NCBI GenBank assembly: GCA_032229885.1
Contig: JAVYAJ010000281.1
Location: 1 to 6,678 of the forward strand
DNA from: Anammoximicrobium sp032229885
GTDB taxonomy: Bacteria; Planctomycetota; Planctomycetia; Pirellulales; Pirellulaceae
Direction: 5' to 3'
Length of the DNA stretch: 6,678 nucleotides
Under the pieces are notes generated by a model. The model searched no databases, was not told where the DNA came from, and was given only the letters and a program-made list of their open reading frames with translations. This document shows, in pieces, positions 6,326 through 6,678 of this stretch. Position 1 is the first letter of the stretch; every line of letters begins with the position of its first letter. The position numbers and the translations under genes are program-made.

Positions 6326-6371
6326 ATGCGCGCACCGTGCGCGCATCTTGTACATTAGTCTGTACAGTACA
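6326..6371 (+). repeat. Core palindrome module, copy C
   Basis: A perfect 21-bp palindrome with a single central base (6326-6346) is followed by TGTACA, TTAGTC, and TGTACAGTACA. Compared with copy B the palindrome arms and TGTACA boxes are identical, while three of the six bases between the boxes differ. This suggests that the boxes, not the spacer sequence, are constrained. Confidence 0.85.
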
Positions 6372-6475
6372 CTTTCGAGTTGCTGGCACTAACCCGCGTT
6401 AAGTGAAATTAGAGTTGGATGATTGTTGCTCAGCACAGACGACAGGAAGCGCGTTGGCCGAAGGCTATCACCACC

Positions 6476-6628
6476 GTAGCCTGGGGCAACGCCCCAGGAG
6501 TCAGAGATGATAGCAACCGTGTTGGCCGAAGGCCAACATCAACGTGCCACCGCGGCCCGGATGAATATGGCCTTCGGCCAAAAGAGGCACGCGCGCGGCG
6601 CCAGCCCTGGGGCGTTGCCCCAGGCTAC
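6476..6628. repeat. REPIN-like pair of facing REP units, right copy
   Basis: The left unit (6476-6498) is GTAG, then stem CCTGGGGC, loop AAC, stem GCCCCAGG. The right unit (6606-6628) has the same stem with loop GTT, then CTAC. Both stems are perfect 8-bp pairs and the units are inverted with 107 bp between them. Known REPINs have just this form, GTAG plus hairpin in facing pairs, and are moved by RAYT transposases. The spacer itself contains two further mini-hairpins, so the whole unit could fold extensively as single-stranded DNA or RNA. Confidence 0.7.
6521..6537 (+). repeat. Mini-hairpin GTTGGCC-GAA-GGCCAAC, right arm copy
   Basis: A perfect 7-bp stem closed by a C-G pair around a GAA triloop. 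The C-GAA-G loop is the one found in exceptionally stable DNA mini-hairpins of the GCGAAGC type. The copy in the left arm (3310-3326) is base-for-base identical. Confidence 0.85.
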
Positions 6629-6678
6629 GGTGAGCGGAGGCCTTCGGCCAAACAGATTCTTGGGTTGCGGGCACTGGC

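Larger units (their letters stand above)
6307..6657 (+). repeat. Hairpin-rich repeat arm, right copy
   Basis: This is the better preserved of the two inverted arms. In order it holds the 21-bp palindrome (6326-6346), the TGTACA pair (6349-6371), a variable block (6375-6433), a GGCC-GAA-GGC hairpin near 6454-6465, a REP unit (6476-6498), a mini-hairpin (6521-6537), TGGCC-TTC-GGCCA (6568-6580), a facing REP unit (6606-6628) and GGCC-TTC-GGCC (6639-6649). No gene lies within. The window ends 21 bp later with GGTTGCGGGCACTGG, which resembles GGTTGCGGGCGCTGG at 1374-1388 next to copy A, so another repeat module may continue beyond the edge. Confidence 0.93.

Noticed and set aside
3190..6657. CRISPR array or tRNA/rRNA genes
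   Set aside because: The repeats are few, palindromic, irregularly spaced and inverted, with no regular spacers. No tRNA or rRNA signature was seen on either strand.
3190..6657. A composite transposon with the arms as terminal insertion sequences
   Set aside because: The arms contain no transposase gene, the enclosed RAYT is dead and of a type that does not move by terminal inverted repeats, and I see no target duplication at the outer edges.

Overview
The window looks like chromosomal DNA of a planctomycete, probably of the Pirellula/Blastopirellula group. The evidence is a DUF1559 pilin-like protein with a GFTLVELLVVIAIIG N-terminus, a small lipoprotein directly downstream of it, a RAYT-type transposase relic of the kind common in these genomes, and dispersed hairpin-rich repeats. 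Assignment is from remembered families only; no search was run. All protein genes recognised are on the minus strand.

Layout, left to right. Positions 1-25 may hold the first codons of a gene leaving the left edge. Positions 52-258 carry a relic of an IS4-like transposase N-terminus, and 259-715 holds nothing I can name. A secreted lipoprotein (716-1177) lies downstream of the DUF1559 gene (1412-2446), with a diverged repeat copy (1304-1390) between them. A good sigma70-type promoter (2571-2600) precedes the DUF1559 gene. A gene-poor tract (2447-3719) follows, containing a direct repeat (3000-3132) and a hairpin-rich repeat arm (3190-3540). Next is a RAYT transposase pseudogene with three in-frame stops (3720-4181), then a secreted two-domain glycoside hydrolase family 5 enzyme (4258-5910). 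On the right are a second copy of the direct repeat (6088-6226) and an inverted second copy of the repeat arm (6307-6657).

The most interesting structure is a REPIN/RAYT-like arrangement. Each arm holds two GTAG-plus-hairpin units facing each other, which is the classical REP/REPIN architecture. A dead RAYT gene, the transposase class known to move such elements, lies between the arms. The two arms align in inverted orientation without a single gap over about 350 bp (roughly 85% identity by hand count) and bracket the RAYT relic and the GH5 gene. An 85-90 bp core containing a 21-bp palindrome and paired TGTACA boxes occurs in both arms and, degraded, a third time between the lipoprotein and DUF1559 genes.

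The recognised intact genes all encode envelope or secreted products: a lipoprotein, a pilin-like protein and a polysaccharide-degrading enzyme. Only the lipoprotein/DUF1559 pair looks like a functional unit.
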